A stretch of 64,000 bases of DNA from JAAXPZ01 sp965215705. GTDB taxonomy: Bacteria > Campylobacterota > Campylobacteria > Campylobacterales > Sulfurovaceae. Location: assembly GCA_965215705.1 (NCBI GenBank), contig CBDCEE010000003.1, positions 992,001 to 1,056,000 on the forward strand. The letters run 5' to 3'. The first letter of the stretch is position 1. Each line of letters starts with the position of its first letter. The notes beneath the pieces are model-generated. The model was not told the origin of the DNA. It ran no database searches and saw only the letters and a program-made list of their open reading frames with translations. The position numbers were made by a program, and so were the translations under genes. Below, in pieces: positions 42,818 through 52,059 of the stretch.

Positions 42818-44655
42818 GACTGTACCTCTGTTTTCTTTTTATCTACAATAAACGCATCGGTCGGACAAACCACATCCAGACAACCGCCACAGCCAGCACA
42901 GAGGAACGGATCAATCTCGATCTTACCCTCAGCATTGTATGCCATTGGAGGACACTTATACACGGTTGTACACTGATCACACGCCACACAAAGCTCAGGA
43001 TCTACCTCAGCAAAGATCCCCGGTACCCAGTCATCTTTGCGTTCATTATCCAAGATACAGAACTGTCTCACTCGCACAACTAGTGGACCTACTTGATCAG
43101 GGGATTCAAACTTCTCCTTAACTGTTTTCATAAAGTCGATATTTTCTTGCATCTCATAAGAGTAGGTATGCTCCATACACTGGATACCCATCCCCTCTAC
43201 AATCTTACCGATATCAATCGCTTGATGAAAACGCTCAGGTGTCGGCTGTCGTCCTGTCATAGCAATGGTGGAGTTGTCCAGGATTACGAGGATAAATTTA
43301 TGACTCTGATACACCGCATTGAGTAGTGGGGGGATACCAGAGTGGAAAAAGGTGCCATCCCCTATCGTTGCCACAACGGTCTTGGTAGGATCTGCCAGTG
43401 CAAACCCACTCGCCATCGACACACTCGCTCCCATACAGAGGATCGAGTCGATCGCTCCTTGGGAGAGTGCCAGCGTATAACAACCGATATCACTAGGATA
43501 AATAGACTTTTTCTTTTTGAACACTTTCATGATCGCATAGTAGATATCACGGTGTGGACAACCTGGGCAGAGTGCTGGTGGTCGAGGGGGTACTTCAAAT
43601 CCCAGATCGAGCTTGGGTACCTCATAGATATTGGCACCTGCGTAGAATCCCATAGACTGGAATGCTTTGAGGATATGCTCTTTCTTCATCTCATCAATCA
43701 GATGCATGGTACCTGTATTTTTACCATAGAGTTTAGGATCAGTCAACTGCTCTTCAACGCAAGGATAAGGCTCTTCTATGACAAGTACTTTCTCATAGGC
43801 ATCAAACTGTTCTCTGATCTTCTCTGCCGGAAGTGGATAGGGCATTTTGATCTTGACAATATCTGCTTTAAGATTGAGATCATCCAGTGTCTCTCTGGCA
43901 AAGGCATAGCCCGTACCTGAGGTGAGGATGAGAAGCTTGCCTCCCTTGCACTTGGCAAACTCTGGGGAGAGAAGCTCCTCCCAGTTGTACTGCTTGATCG
44001 CTTCTATGCGTTCGAGTACTTCATGCCCCTGACGGAGCCTACCATCACGTGGTACCCCTGCCCAGCGACTTACTTCACGCTTGAACTCTCCATGATTGGG
44101 AGTAAAATTGGTCTCAGCATCCATCTCAATGATCTCTCTGGCATGGCATACACGCATGACAGGACGCATCATCACAGGGATCTGAAACTTCTCAGAGAGT
44201 GCTACCCCTTGCTTGACCATATCATAGGCGTCTTGGGGTGTAGCTGGATCAAGTACAGGGATACGGGCAAACTTGGCAAAGACCCGACTGTCCTGCTCTG
44301 TCTGAGAAGAGTGAAAACCAGGATCATCCGCAGCGATCAGTAACATACCGCCAAGGTTGCCGATATAACTGGCTGACATCAGTGCATCTGAGGCAACATT
44401 GAGCCCTACCTGCTTCATCGTGGCACAGGTGCGCTTACCGGCAATTGCTCCTGCATAGGCAACCTCGAAACCTACCTTCTCATTGGTACCCCACTCTGCA
44501 TAGATCGGCAGTTCTAGCTGCTTTTTGATCTTCTGTACTACAGAGAGTATCTCACTCGAAGGGGTACCAGGGTAGCCTGAGACCATATCAACATTGGCAT
44601 GTACCAATCCCCATGCGATCGCATCATTGCCCATTAGTGTCTGTTTCATCCACAC
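42814..44655 (-). CDS. iorA: Indolepyruvate ferredoxin oxidoreductase, alpha subunit
   Basis: A 613-residue TPP- and Fe-S-dependent subunit. It starts LMGNDAIAWGLVHANVDMVSGYPGTPSSEI (pyrimidine-binding domain). The TPP/Mg2+ site is VVATIGDGTFFHSGIPPLLNAVYQ with the expected GDGxFFHxG pattern. CPGCPHRDIYYAI lies in the middle. The last 60 residues hold two 4Fe-4S motifs (CVACDQCTTVYKCPP, CAGCGGCLDVVCP). The first motif has an extra residue between the third and fourth Cys compared with the usual CxxCxxC-x3-CP. It is the first gene of the ior-paaK operon. Confidence 0.93.
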   Translation of the reverse strand: MWMKQTLMGNDAIAWGLVHANVDMVSGYPGTPSSEILSVVQKIKKQLELPIYAEWGTNEKVGFEVAYAGAIAGKRTCATMKQVGLNVASDALMSASYIGNLGGMLLIAADDPGFHSSQTEQDSRVFAKFARIPVLDPATPQDAYDMVKQGVALSEKFQIPVMMRPVMRVCHAREIIEMDAETNFTPNHGEFKREVSRWAGVPRDGRLRQGHEVLERIEAIKQYNWEELLSPEFAKCKGGKLLILTSGTGYAFARETLDDLNLKADIVKIKMPYPLPAEKIREQFDAYEKVLVIEEPYPCVEEQLTDPKLYGKNTGTMHLIDEMKKEHILKAFQSMGFYAGANIYEVPKLDLGFEVPPRPPALCPGCPHRDIYYAIMKVFKKKKSIYPSDIGCYTLALSQGAIDSILCMGASVSMASGFALADPTKTVVATIGDGTFFHSGIPPLLNAVYQSHKFILVILDNSTIAMTGRQPTPERFHQAIDIGKIVEGMGIQCMEHTYSYEMQENIDFMKTVKEKFESPDQVGPLVVRVRQFCILDNERKDDWVPGIFAEVDPELCVACDQCTTVYKCPPMAYNAEGKIEIDPFLCAGCGGCLDVVCPTDAFIVDKKKTEVQS

Positions 44656-44764
44656 TCCTTAGATTTGTATAGATAATATTCTATCGATACTTCTCTTAAT
44701 GGATAACAACTATTGAAAAATTATATTTTTATATTTATAAAATAATAATAATTGGTAACATTTT

Positions 44765-45346
44765 TTAGTATAGCTCTACTAATTTACTCAGATGCTGGTC
44801 TATTTCTTGTAAAACAACCTCTCTTTCTCTTTCTGCATCTATGACTGTAAGTAGTCCATTTTTTTCATAATATTTCTCTATTTTCCCTATAATCTCTTCA
44901 TAATTTTTGACTTTATTTTCAAAGAGAGTTATCTCTTCTTCCGAAGGGTTGTCAGGTAGTAATCTTTCTCTAGCTATATCTTTACTTACCTTCAATTCGA
45001 TCACTGAAACCAATTCTATACCTTTCTCATGCAACAAGGTATCTCCTAATGTTTTCATCTGATTGAGCCCTCGTGGAAATCCATCCATAAGCACAATGTT
45101 CTTAGGTGAATTTTTAATGCGGCCAAATACCTCATAGATAACCACATCACCTGGTACCAGATCCCCCTTTTCAAGATACTTTTCAACTATTTTACCCATT
45201 GTGGTATCTTTTTCTATCTCATCTCTCAAAATGTCACCCACATGTATACTCTCTATATCTGAAGCATGCAGCGCATTAATTCTGTCACTATATGTTGATT
45301 TTCCTGATCCTGGGGCACCTATCATAAATATTAACTTTTTGGGCAT
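44765..45346 (-). CDS. adk: Adenylate kinase
   Basis: A 193-residue nucleotide kinase interconverting ATP, ADP and AMP. The P-loop is IFMIGAPGSGKSTYSDRI (about 6-23), followed by VGDILRDEIEKDTTMGKIV, GDLVPGDVVIYEVFGRI and IVLMDGFPRGLNQM. It is the short type with a small lid and no zinc motif, as in Campylobacter and Helicobacter. The ATG at 45346 is chosen over an upstream GTG because GGAGG lies 6 bases before it. It is transcribed divergently from mnmH. Confidence 0.9.
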   Translation of the reverse strand: MPKKLIFMIGAPGSGKSTYSDRINALHASDIESIHVGDILRDEIEKDTTMGKIVEKYLEKGDLVPGDVVIYEVFGRIKNSPKNIVLMDGFPRGLNQMKTLGDTLLHEKGIELVSVIELKVSKDIARERLLPDNPSEEEITLFENKVKNYEEIIGKIEKYYEKNGLLTVIDAEREREVVLQEIDQHLSKLVELY

Positions 45347-45460
45347 CACTTTCCTCCGAAATATTCTTTCTAAATTATAACCTAAATTATCCTGAACTAT
45401 GCATTACTGTTGCAAAATAGTTTGTTTTTATGCTATGGGTGTAACTTAGTGCAGTCATAG

Positions 45461-45466
45461 TATAAT
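45461..45466 (+). promoter_or_regulatory. Probable -10 box for mnmH
   Basis: TATAAT in an AT-rich stretch about 28 bases before the mnmH start. No good -35 box is seen, which is usual for sigma-70 promoters of Campylobacterota. Confidence 0.45.
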
Positions 45467-45493
45467 ACCCCTACTTAAAAAAATGGATCGCTC

Positions 45494-46594
45494 TTGAATC
45501 AAACACTACCTATGATCACTGATTTTCAGGATATCATACTTCAAAAAAAATCACTCATAGATGTCAGAGCTCCCATCGAATTTGCCAAAGGTGCCTTTCC
45601 TCATACAATCAATCTGCCACTCATGAGTGATGAAGAGCGACATCTCGTAGGTATACGCTACAAAGAAGCTGGCAACAACAAAGCTGTAGAGCTGGGACAT
45701 CAGCTGGTCTCAGGAGAGATCAAAGCTGCCAGAATAGAGGCATGGATCAAACAGATCAAAACCCATCCCCAAACGCTCCTCTACTGCTTTCGCGGAGGAC
45801 AACGCTCACAGATCACACAACAGTGGCTCTCTGAAGCGGGCATCACAGTCCCTAGACTCCAGGGCGGCTACAAAGCATTCAGAACCTACCTCATGGAGCA
45901 ATTAGAAAGTATCACATTGGACAAAGAGATACTTGTCATCGGAGGGCATACCGGATCAGGCAAGACAATCCTGCTCAAGAAGCTACAAGAGAGTATCGAT
46001 CTGGAAGGTATAGCCAACCACCGTGGCTCCTCCTTTGGACGCTATGCCTCTCCACAGCCGACACAGATCGACTTTGAAAATACGCTGGCATACCATCTCA
46101 TCGCCCATGATGCAGCAGCACACACACGACTCATCATAGAGGATGAGAGCCGCAACATCGGCAGGGTCTATATCCCTCCCACCCTCTTCTCTCAGTTCAC
46201 CCAGGCCAAAGTAATCCTGCTAGAATCTACTATAGAAGAGCGTATTGAGATTACCTATGATGAGTATATCCTTGCTTCTCAAGCAGAGTATGCTACGGCT
46301 CACCTTACGGGAGCGGTAGAGCATCCCTGGATCGATACCATGCGACACAACTTTGGACGCATCCGCAAAAGACTGGGTGATCAGGGCCATAGAGAGCTCA
46401 CCGCACTGCTCGAGGAAGCATGGACATACCAACAGCAACACAACGACCCTACTCTACACAAGCGATGGATCCAAAAGCTCCTAAGCGACTATTATGATCC
46501 TATGTATACCTATCAGATCGAACAGAAAAAAGATCGGGTAGTGTTTCGCGGTGATGCTTCTGAGATTATTGCTTATTTGGCTTCAACGCATTAG
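45494..46594 (+). CDS. mnmH: tRNA 2-selenouridine synthase
   Basis: A 366-residue enzyme that replaces the sulfur of 2-thiouridine at the tRNA wobble position by selenium, through a geranylated intermediate. The N-terminal rhodanese domain (about 5-125) has DVRAPIEFAKGAFPHTINLPLM and the catalytic Cys in TLLYCFRGGQRSQ. The C-terminal domain has the P-loop LVIGGHTGSGKTILLKKL and GSSFGRYASPQPTQIDFEN. The TTG start is used because the nearest ATG lacks a ribosome site; GGAT precedes TTG by 6 bases. It implies selenophosphate synthase (selD) elsewhere in the genome. Confidence 0.9.
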   Translation: MNQTLPMITDFQDIILQKKSLIDVRAPIEFAKGAFPHTINLPLMSDEERHLVGIRYKEAGNNKAVELGHQLVSGEIKAARIEAWIKQIKTHPQTLLYCFRGGQRSQITQQWLSEAGITVPRLQGGYKAFRTYLMEQLESITLDKEILVIGGHTGSGKTILLKKLQESIDLEGIANHRGSSFGRYASPQPTQIDFENTLAYHLIAHDAAAHTRLIIEDESRNIGRVYIPPTLFSQFTQAKVILLESTIEERIEITYDEYILASQAEYATAHLTGAVEHPWIDTMRHNFGRIRKRLGDQGHRELTALLEEAWTYQQQHNDPTLHKRWIQKLLSDYYDPMYTYQIEQKKDRVVFRGDASEIIAYLASTH

Positions 46595-46648
46595 AAAATG
46601 GTTTACCCTATGTGGTTAAAATCATAAAAAAGGGAGTACTGTAATATC

Positions 46649-47485
46649 ATGCACAAAAAGATACTTTTTATACTCTTACTAGCCCATACGGTTATACAGG
46701 CGAAACTAAACATCATCGCCAGTATCCTTCCTGAACAAAAATTCATAGAAAGCATCGGCGGAGAGTATGTCCAGGTAGCACTGATGGTCAAGCCAGGCAA
46801 CTCTCCCCATACTTATGAGCCAAAGCCTTCGCAGATGAAGGATATCTCCAGAGCAGATCTCTATCTCTCTATCGGTGTAGAGTTTGAGAAGGTCTGGTTG
46901 CCTAAGTTTGCCAATCAGAACCAGCATATGAAGATCATCGATATCTCTCAAGGGATCAAAAAGCTCCCTGTATCCTCTCATGATACTCATGCAACCAAGC
47001 ATCTCGATCCCCATATCTGGACATCCCCTCTCTATACCAAACACTTGGCAAAAAATATTTTGACTGCACTGGTGGATGCTGACCCCTCTCACCAAGCCAC
47101 CTATGAAAAAAACTATCATGCCTTCATACAAAAGGTCGAAGAGACAGACCAGCAGATACAACAGACCCTCTCGCCACTCCCCGAAGAGCGTAAAAGCTTT
47201 ATCGTCTTCCACCCCTCATGGGGATACTTTGCCAAACAGTATGGACTGATACAGATCCCCATCGAAATAGATGGCAAAGCACCCAAACCCCGTGCGGTAC
47301 AAAAACTGATCACCAAAGCAAGAGCATTACATATTCATACCGTTTTAACCTCTCCAGAGTTCTCTGACAGCATCGCAAAACAGATAGCCAATGAACTGGA
47401 TATAAAAGTTTTAAAAATAAGTCCTCTCAATCCAAATTGGTCTCAAAATCTACAGAATTTGGCAAAAGTAATTTCCAATAATTAG
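46649..47485 (+). CDS. Metal ABC transporter substrate-binding protein (ZnuA-like)
   Basis: A 278-residue cluster A-I binding protein with a signal peptide (ILFILLLAHTVIQA). LNIIASILPEQKFIESIGGEYVQVALMVKPGNSPHTYEPKPSQM carries the first metal-binding His, HLDPHIWTSPLYTKHLAKNI the second, and FHPSWGYFAKQYGL the third. A His-containing loop (SSHDTHATKHLDPH) is short compared with typical ZnuA. Zinc or manganese is likely. No permease or ATPase partner is adjacent; the liv genes that follow are unrelated, so the rest of the transporter must lie elsewhere. Confidence 0.88.
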   Translation: MHKKILFILLLAHTVIQAKLNIIASILPEQKFIESIGGEYVQVALMVKPGNSPHTYEPKPSQMKDISRADLYLSIGVEFEKVWLPKFANQNQHMKIIDISQGIKKLPVSSHDTHATKHLDPHIWTSPLYTKHLAKNILTALVDADPSHQATYEKNYHAFIQKVEETDQQIQQTLSPLPEERKSFIVFHPSWGYFAKQYGLIQIPIEIDGKAPKPRAVQKLITKARALHIHTVLTSPEFSDSIAKQIANELDIKVLKISPLNPNWSQNLQNLAKVISNN

Positions 47486-47614
47486 ATTTATTGACACAAC
47501 TGTAACAAAAAGTACAAAAATATATAATTTTTTTTTATTATAACCATCAATAGTCTACATATAAAAATAAACAAGCTATACTTTTTTATCACTTTTCTTG
47601 AGGAGGAAAAAAGT

Positions 47615-48757
47615 ATGAAAAAGTTACTTCAGATTATCGCAATGGGCTTCGCCCTGTTCACTGCAGCACTTAGCGCAGGTGACACTATCAAAATCGGTGC
47701 TATTGTTGCAGCTACGGGTCCTGCTTCTTTTTTGGGTGATCCAGAACTCAAAACACTCAAGCACTATACAGAGAAGATCAATGCTGCTGGCGGCGTTAAC
47801 GGTAAAAAGATCGAGCTGATCGCCTATGATACCGGTGCCAATCCCAAAAAAGCTGTCACCTTTACCAAACGACTGCTTCACAAAGACGGTGTCGTAGCGA
47901 TCATAGGGCCCTCTACCACCGGTGAGACGATGGCGATCATCCCTCTCATGGAAAAAGCAGAGGTTCCTTTGATGTCTATGGCAGGCAGTGTGGCGATCAT
48001 CAACCCTGTCAAAAAGTATGTCTTTAAGATCGTTGCTACAGACAGAATGGCATGTGAGCGTATCATGCAGGATCTTAAAACACGTAAACTGACCAACCTC
48101 GCCCTCATTTCAGGCAGTGGTGGATTTGGTAAATCGATGAGAAAACAGTGTAAAGAGGTAGCACCCAGCTATGGTATCAAGATCGTAGCAGATGAGACCT
48201 ATGGCAAGAAAGACACGGATATGACTGCACAGCTTCTCAAGATCAAAAACACAGCCGATGTTCAGGCTGTCCTTAACCCGGGATTTGGTCAGGGGCCAGC
48301 TATCGTCACTAAAAACTTCGCCCAGCTCAAGCTCACACAGCCACTCTACCAGTCACATGGTGTGGCATCCAAAAAGTTCATCGAGATTGCTGGTGCTGCT
48401 GCTGAGGGCGTGAGGCTTGTATCTCCTCCCGTGGTGGTCGCAGACAAACTCGATGACAGCCACCCTATCAAATCTGTAGCTGTTGCATATAAAAATACCT
48501 ATGAAAAAGCATTTGATTCTCAAGTTTCCAGCTTCGGTGGACATGCCTATGATGGGCTGTATGCTGTGGTCAATGCTATCAAAGCAGCAGGTTCAGATGA
48601 TCCAAAAAAGATCAGAGATGCCATCGAGGCAACCAAAGACTTCGCCGGTATTGATGGTGTAGTCAATATGAGTGCCACAGACCACTTGGGACTGGATACC
48701 AAGTCTGGTATGGTGCTGCTAGAGATAAAAGATGGTGACTGGACGATAGTGAAATAA
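47615..48757 (+). CDS. Branched-chain amino-acid-type ABC binding protein (LivJ/K family)
   Basis: A 380-residue periplasmic binding protein. It has a signal peptide (LLQIIAMGFALFTAALSA), then DTIKIGAIVAATGPASFLGDPELKTLKHYTEKINAAGGVNGKKIELIAYDT, the family motif, and VAIIGPSTTGETMAIIPLMEKAEVPLMSMAGS. GAGGAGG with an 8-base spacing precedes the ATG, an unusually strong ribosome site that fits the high expression needed for a binding protein. It heads a five-gene transporter operon. Given the ior/paaK operon nearby, aromatic amino or aryl acids are possible substrates, but this is unproven. Confidence 0.9.
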   Translation: MKKLLQIIAMGFALFTAALSAGDTIKIGAIVAATGPASFLGDPELKTLKHYTEKINAAGGVNGKKIELIAYDTGANPKKAVTFTKRLLHKDGVVAIIGPSTTGETMAIIPLMEKAEVPLMSMAGSVAIINPVKKYVFKIVATDRMACERIMQDLKTRKLTNLALISGSGGFGKSMRKQCKEVAPSYGIKIVADETYGKKDTDMTAQLLKIKNTADVQAVLNPGFGQGPAIVTKNFAQLKLTQPLYQSHGVASKKFIEIAGAAAEGVRLVSPPVVVADKLDDSHPIKSVAVAYKNTYEKAFDSQVSSFGGHAYDGLYAVVNAIKAAGSDDPKKIRDAIEATKDFAGIDGVVNMSATDHLGLDTKSGMVLLEIKDGDWTIVK

Positions 48758-48763
48758 GCCTTT

Positions 48764-49633
48764 ATGACTGAGCTTTTCGCGTTTTTACTCTCCGGTATCA
48801 CTGTTGGATTTGTCTATGCCCTGGTGGGCATGGGCTTTACCGTTATCTATAACTCTAGTGGTATTATCAACTTTGCCCAAGGTGAGTTTGTTATGGCCGG
48901 TGGGATGAGCATGGTCTTTATCCTGGCTGCTGGCGTACCTCTGGTGCCTGCTTTTGGCTTGGCAGTTATCGTCACAGCGATGCTGGGTATACTGCTATGG
49001 AAACTCACTGACCTCTCTCGAGACAGTTCTCAAGTCTCTCTCATCATCCTCACCCTTGGATTTGCAATCTTTCTACGTGGCCTGGCCGAAGTGGTTTTTG
49101 ATAAAGAGCTACATACCATCCCTTCTTTTGTAGGGGATGGATCCCTAGAAATCTATGGTGCCATACTCAGCTATCAGTCCATACTGGTCATACTCGTATC
49201 GATACTGATCGTACTAGCACTCTGGCTCTTTTTCAAAAAAACACGCCTAGGTAAAGCGATGATCGCAGCCTCTGACAATGTAGAAGCTGCCAAACTCATG
49301 GGGATCAATATCAAACGCATCCTCATGCTCAATTTTGCTATCTCTGCTTCTATCGCAGCTATCGGAGGTATTTTACTTACCCCTATCACTTCTACCAATT
49401 ATGAAGTAGGAATCATGCTAGGGCTCAAAGGCTTTGCTGCTGCGATCATCGGAGGACTCAGTAATCCTTTTGGGGCAGTACTGGGTGGATTGATTCTGGG
49501 AATCATGGAAGTACTGGTTGCAGGGTATCTCTCCTCAGAATATAAAGATGCCGTAGCCTTTATTATCATGCTCCTGATTCTCTTTTTCCGTCCGGGTGGG
49601 ATATTTTCAAATCTGGGAGCACAGAGAGTCTAA
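48764..49633 (+). CDS. livH: Branched-chain amino-acid-type ABC permease LivH
   Basis: A 289-residue permease with about eight TM helices. FLLSGITVGFVYALVGMGFTVIYNSSGIINFAQGEFVMAGGM is the LivH N-terminal motif. GKAMIAASDNVEAAKLMGINIKRI is the cytoplasmic loop that contacts the ATPase, and GLKGFAAAIIGGLSNPFGAVLGGLILGIMEVL follows. It overlaps livM by one base. It forms the membrane channel with LivM. Confidence 0.92.
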   Translation: MTELFAFLLSGITVGFVYALVGMGFTVIYNSSGIINFAQGEFVMAGGMSMVFILAAGVPLVPAFGLAVIVTAMLGILLWKLTDLSRDSSQVSLIILTLGFAIFLRGLAEVVFDKELHTIPSFVGDGSLEIYGAILSYQSILVILVSILIVLALWLFFKKTRLGKAMIAASDNVEAAKLMGINIKRILMLNFAISASIAAIGGILLTPITSTNYEVGIMLGLKGFAAAIIGGLSNPFGAVLGGLILGIMEVLVAGYLSSEYKDAVAFIIMLLILFFRPGGIFSNLGAQRV

Positions 49634-50580
49634 TGAAACATATCAACCCCTCAAAATCCCTACTGTTTTTGGCTGTGATTCTGGCTATCATTCCCTACTT
49701 TATGAGCAATGACTTTTACTATGAGATCGCTATTGTCGCTCTTTTCAATGCTATGATCGTCGTAGGGCTCAATCTCCTGATGGGCTATGCCGGGCAGATC
49801 TCTCTGGCACATGGTGCGTTTGCAGGACTGGGTGGCTACATCTCAGCCGTATTGGTAAGCAATTATGGATTGCCTCCTCTCGTGGCTATAGCTGTAGCTT
49901 TGGTTTTTATGGCGATCTTTGCGTATATCATCTCCAAGCCGATCCTCAAGCTCTCGGGACACTATCTAGCTATGGCAACCCTAGGGATCGGTATCATTAT
50001 CAATATTATCCTTGACTCTGAGGAGGAGCTTACCGGAGGAGCAGATGGTATGAGTGTAGAGAGTCTGGTACTGTTCGGCTGGGAACCTAGTCAAAGTTGG
50101 CACTGGTATCTTCTGGCATCACTGCTGCTGCTTCTAACCCTCTGGCTCATGGAAAACCTGATCGACTCTCCACTTGGTAGGATCCTTCGCAGCATCCATG
50201 ACTCAGAGAAGGCCTCTGGCAGCGTGGGCGTAGATGTCTCTCACTACAAAAGTATTGTCTTTGTTATCTCCGTGACAATTGCCACAGTGGCAGGGAGTTT
50301 GTATGCCTTTTTCTCTGGTTTTATCTCTCCGCAGGAGGCAAGTTTCAACCATTCCATTGAACTGGTGGTGATGGTCGTCTTAGGTGGTATGGGTAGACTC
50401 TATGGTGCCGTGATCGGTGCAGCAATCCTTACTGCTCTACCTCAGCTACTTACTTCTTTTGAGGAGTATCAAACCCTTATCTATGGAGCGATTATTATTG
50501 TGATTATGATCTTTATGCCCAAGGGAGTGGTCTCACTCTTTGATGGTATCGGCAAAAGGAGTAGAGATGCTCAAAGCTGA
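49633..50580 (+). CDS. livM: Branched-chain amino-acid-type ABC permease LivM
   Basis: A 315-residue permease. VVGLNLLMGYAGQISLAHGAFAGLGGYISAVL is the LivM signature. Later come SGHYLAMATLGIGIIINIILDS, GRILRSIHDSEKASGSVGVDVSHYKSIVFVIS (ATPase-contact loop) and ELVVMVVLGGMGRLYGAVIGAAIL. Its ATG overlaps the livH stop; its end overlaps livG by 14 bases. Confidence 0.92.
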   Translation: MKHINPSKSLLFLAVILAIIPYFMSNDFYYEIAIVALFNAMIVVGLNLLMGYAGQISLAHGAFAGLGGYISAVLVSNYGLPPLVAIAVALVFMAIFAYIISKPILKLSGHYLAMATLGIGIIINIILDSEEELTGGADGMSVESLVLFGWEPSQSWHWYLLASLLLLLTLWLMENLIDSPLGRILRSIHDSEKASGSVGVDVSHYKSIVFVISVTIATVAGSLYAFFSGFISPQEASFNHSIELVVMVVLGGMGRLYGAVIGAAILTALPQLLTSFEEYQTLIYGAIIIVIMIFMPKGVVSLFDGIGKRSRDAQS

Positions 50581-51328
50581 AAACCTTACCAAACGATTTG
50601 GCGGTGTGACTGCGGTAGATGATTTTAGCTTCAGAGTGAAAAAAGGGACGATCCATGCGATCATCGGGCCCAATGGTGCAGGTAAAACCACACTGGTCAA
50701 CATGCTCACCGGTGTCTATCGCTGTGATGAGGGTACGGTATGGCTGGATGGAGCAGATGTCACCAATACTGCTACCGATCAGCTGGTTTATCGTGGAGTC
50801 TGTCGTACCTTTCAGCATCTGGAGGTCTGTGGCAACATGACTGCTCTGGAAAATATCCTACTGGGATTTGACCGCTATATGAGTAAGAACCTCATACAGG
50901 TATGCTTCCGCTCCAAGCGTATACGAGAAGATGAGGCACGCTATACCCAGAGAGCCATGCATTTACTCTCACTGATAGGGATCGAGCAGCATGCCCATAC
51001 CCTGGCAAAAAACCTCTCCTATGGTATCCTCAAAAAGCTGGAGATCATCCGAGCCTTGGCTACCTCTCCCAGCCTCATATTGTTGGATGAACCTGTTGCA
51101 GGTCTCAACCCAAAAGAGACAGCCGAAGTGGCCGATCTCATCCGTACGGTGACCAAAGATGAAGTCACTGTTATTTTGATAGAACATGATATGCGTATGG
51201 TAATGGAGCTCTCTGACCATATCACCGTCATGAACTTTGGAAAAAGACTGGCAGAAGGCACACCTCAAGAGATCAAAGCCAACCCAGAAGTGATCAGAGC
51301 CTATCTAGGAAGCGGGAGTTTCGAATGA
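50567..51328 (+). CDS. livG: Branched-chain amino-acid-type ABC ATPase LivG
   Basis: A 253-residue ATPase. Walker A is IIGPNGAGKTTLVNMLTGVYR, the signature is NLSYGILKKLEIIRALA (a variant of LSYGQQR) and Walker B is LILLDEPVAGLN. The ATG at 50567 is preferred to earlier in-frame codons because AGGAG lies 6 bases upstream. The insert typical of LivG (LLGFDRYMSKNLIQVCFRSKRIREDE) is present. Confidence 0.92.
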   Translation: MLKAENLTKRFGGVTAVDDFSFRVKKGTIHAIIGPNGAGKTTLVNMLTGVYRCDEGTVWLDGADVTNTATDQLVYRGVCRTFQHLEVCGNMTALENILLGFDRYMSKNLIQVCFRSKRIREDEARYTQRAMHLLSLIGIEQHAHTLAKNLSYGILKKLEIIRALATSPSLILLDEPVAGLNPKETAEVADLIRTVTKDEVTVILIEHDMRMVMELSDHITVMNFGKRLAEGTPQEIKANPEVIRAYLGSGSFE

Positions 51329-52050
51329 ACACTATCAGCAAAAACCCTATTCTGGACATACAAAACCTCAGCTGCCAATATGACAAGATCATTGCACTCT
51401 CTGATGTCTCACTCTCCATCTATCCAGGAGAGATCGCCTCTCTCATTGGTGCCAATGGTGCAGGTAAAACCACCCTACTACGTACTATCAGTGGTCTCAA
51501 CAGAGCCTCAGAGGGCAACATCACCTTCGAGGGAAAAGAGATCACCAGTCAGAGCCCGGACAGAAGAGTCCGAGAAGGTATTGCACAGGTACCGGAAGGT
51601 CGTGGGCTCTTCTCTGTACTCAGTGTTGAGGATAACCTGCTTCTGGGAGCCTATACACGCAAGGACAGCAACATTCACAGCGACCTTCAAGGAATCTATC
51701 AAAAATTTCCTATACTACAGGAGAAGAGGGATGAATATGCAGGTACTCTCTCCGGAGGACAACAGCAGATGGTTGCTGTGGGCAGAGCACTCATGAGCCT
51801 CCCCAAACTTCTCCTACTTGATGAACCCAGTATGGGACTGGCACCTATCATTGTAGAAGATATCTTCTCTGCCATCATGGAGCTGAGAGATCAAGGAGTC
51901 ACGGTCTTTATCGTAGAGCAAAATGCTTTTTTGGCACTCGAACACTCTGACAGAACCTATGTATTGGAGAATGGTTCCATGGTCTCAGAAGGTACTTCCA
52001 AAGAGATGTTGCATGACAAGAGTATCATAGAAGCGTATCTGGGAGGATAA
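51325..52050 (+). CDS. livF: Branched-chain amino-acid-type ABC ATPase LivF
   Basis: A 241-residue ATPase closing the transporter operon. Walker A is LIGANGAGKTTLLRTISGL, the signature is GTLSGGQQQMVAVGRALM and Walker B is LLLLDEPSMGLAPI. REGIAQVPEGRGLFSVLSVEDNLLLGAY is characteristic of LivF. It overlaps livG by 4 bases. Its end faces the lipoprotein gene with a 9-base gap, so the two transcripts converge. Confidence 0.92.
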   Translation: MNTISKNPILDIQNLSCQYDKIIALSDVSLSIYPGEIASLIGANGAGKTTLLRTISGLNRASEGNITFEGKEITSQSPDRRVREGIAQVPEGRGLFSVLSVEDNLLLGAYTRKDSNIHSDLQGIYQKFPILQEKRDEYAGTLSGGQQQMVAVGRALMSLPKLLLLDEPSMGLAPIIVEDIFSAIMELRDQGVTVFIVEQNAFLALEHSDRTYVLENGSMVSEGTSKEMLHDKSIIEAYLGG

Positions 52051-52059
52051 TCTCTAGCG

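Noticed and set aside
47491..47528. TTGACA and TATAAT as a promoter for the liv operon
   Set aside because: The spacing is 26 bases, too long for a sigma-70 promoter; the promoter could not be placed with confidence.
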